Shown here piece after piece: positions 63,892-64,000 of a DNA stretch of 64,000 bases. A model generated the notes under the pieces. It had not been told where the DNA came from and made no database searches. It saw nothing but the letters and a program-made list of their open reading frames with translations. The stretch is from Actinomyces gaoshouyii (GTDB taxonomy: Bacteria; Actinomycetota; Actinomycetes; Actinomycetales; Actinomycetaceae). Position 1 is the stretch's first letter. Every line of letters begins with the position of its first letter. Made by a program: the position numbers and the translations under genes. The stretch covers positions 62,001 through 126,000 of the forward strand of contig NZ_MVIV01000007.1 in assembly GCF_002072175.1 (NCBI RefSeq), in the 5' to 3' direction.

Positions 63892-64000
63892 TCAGGAACA
63901 GTGCTCGGCGCCGGTCGAGGCGGCCGGCTGGGTCGATCGGGGTGAGGGGACGGCGTCGTCGCGCGAGGCCCACACGTCGCCGGGGACGTCTCCGGGCAGG
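63892..64000 (-). CDS. AGCS symporter, paralogue 4, C-terminal end only
   Basis: The last about 35 codons read LPGDVPGDVWASRDDAVPSP and end in CS-stop. The LPGD-x-PGDVW element is the same C-terminal tail as in the other three symporters, which identifies the gene. The rest lies outside the window. Confidence 0.7.
   Translation of the reverse strand, partial: LPGDVPGDVWASRDDAVPSPRSTQPAASTGAEHCS

Overview
The window is high-GC (roughly 70%) bacterial chromosome. Family content and gene order (lexA back-to-back with an nrdR/LysM pair; recA-recX next to DUF3046, ClgR-like, cinA, pgsA and ftsK; gltX beside tRNA-Glu and tRNA-Gln; MsiK-dependent style sugar ABC operon; many leaderless promoters of the form TAnnnT-N6/7-start codon) point to an actinobacterium. 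The surface adhesin, the sugar uptake operon and the degenerate DapF fit Actinomycetaceae, probably Actinomyces or a close relative. That placement is inference; no rRNA lies in the window.

Layout. 0-1.1 kb: N-terminal half of an exported MSCRAMM-like surface adhesin, leaving the window on the minus strand. 1.4-8.5 kb: an AMIN-like lipoprotein, plsC-gpsA, murA, leuCD and the divergent IclR regulator of leucine genes. 8.7-15.3 kb: one 6.6-kb gene encoding a HEPN, transglutaminase-like, DUF4011, SF1 helicase, PD-(D/E)XK nuclease and DUF3320 fusion. It looks like a single-gene defence system and is bracketed by a 32-bp inverted repeat (30/32 identical). 15.5-25.5 kb: PimB-like mannosyltransferase, nrdR, SOS-controlled LysM protein, lexA, ldh, hflX-dinG, MFS exporter. 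25.5-34.9 kb: methyltransferase, a tightly coupled operon ybjN-ybjN-miaA-dapF-brnQ, a flavinylation pair (FMN-binding lipoprotein and ApbE), miaB.

34.9-42.9 kb: ROK repressor divergent from an alpha-galactosidase/ABC importer operon without its own ATPase, then a truncated GcvT-like gene. 43.0-53.1 kb: recA-recX with a textbook SOS promoter, DUF3046, ClgR-like regulator, pgsA-cinA, ftsK, PfkB kinase, RNase J. 53.1-64 kb: aldo/keto reductase remnant, polysaccharide deacetylase, tRNA-Glu x2 and tRNA-Gln, gltX, MalY/PatB-like lyase, GIY-YIG remnant, FAH hydrolase, and four tandem AGCS-type amino-acid:sodium symporters (the last partial).

Most of the window is housekeeping. The parts most worth attention are the helicase-nuclease locus with its flanking repeats, the DapF homologue that has lost its catalytic residues, a 42-bp repeat found at two gene ends, and several regulatory palindromes. 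Family names and motif assignments come from reading the translated sequence; no database search was run.
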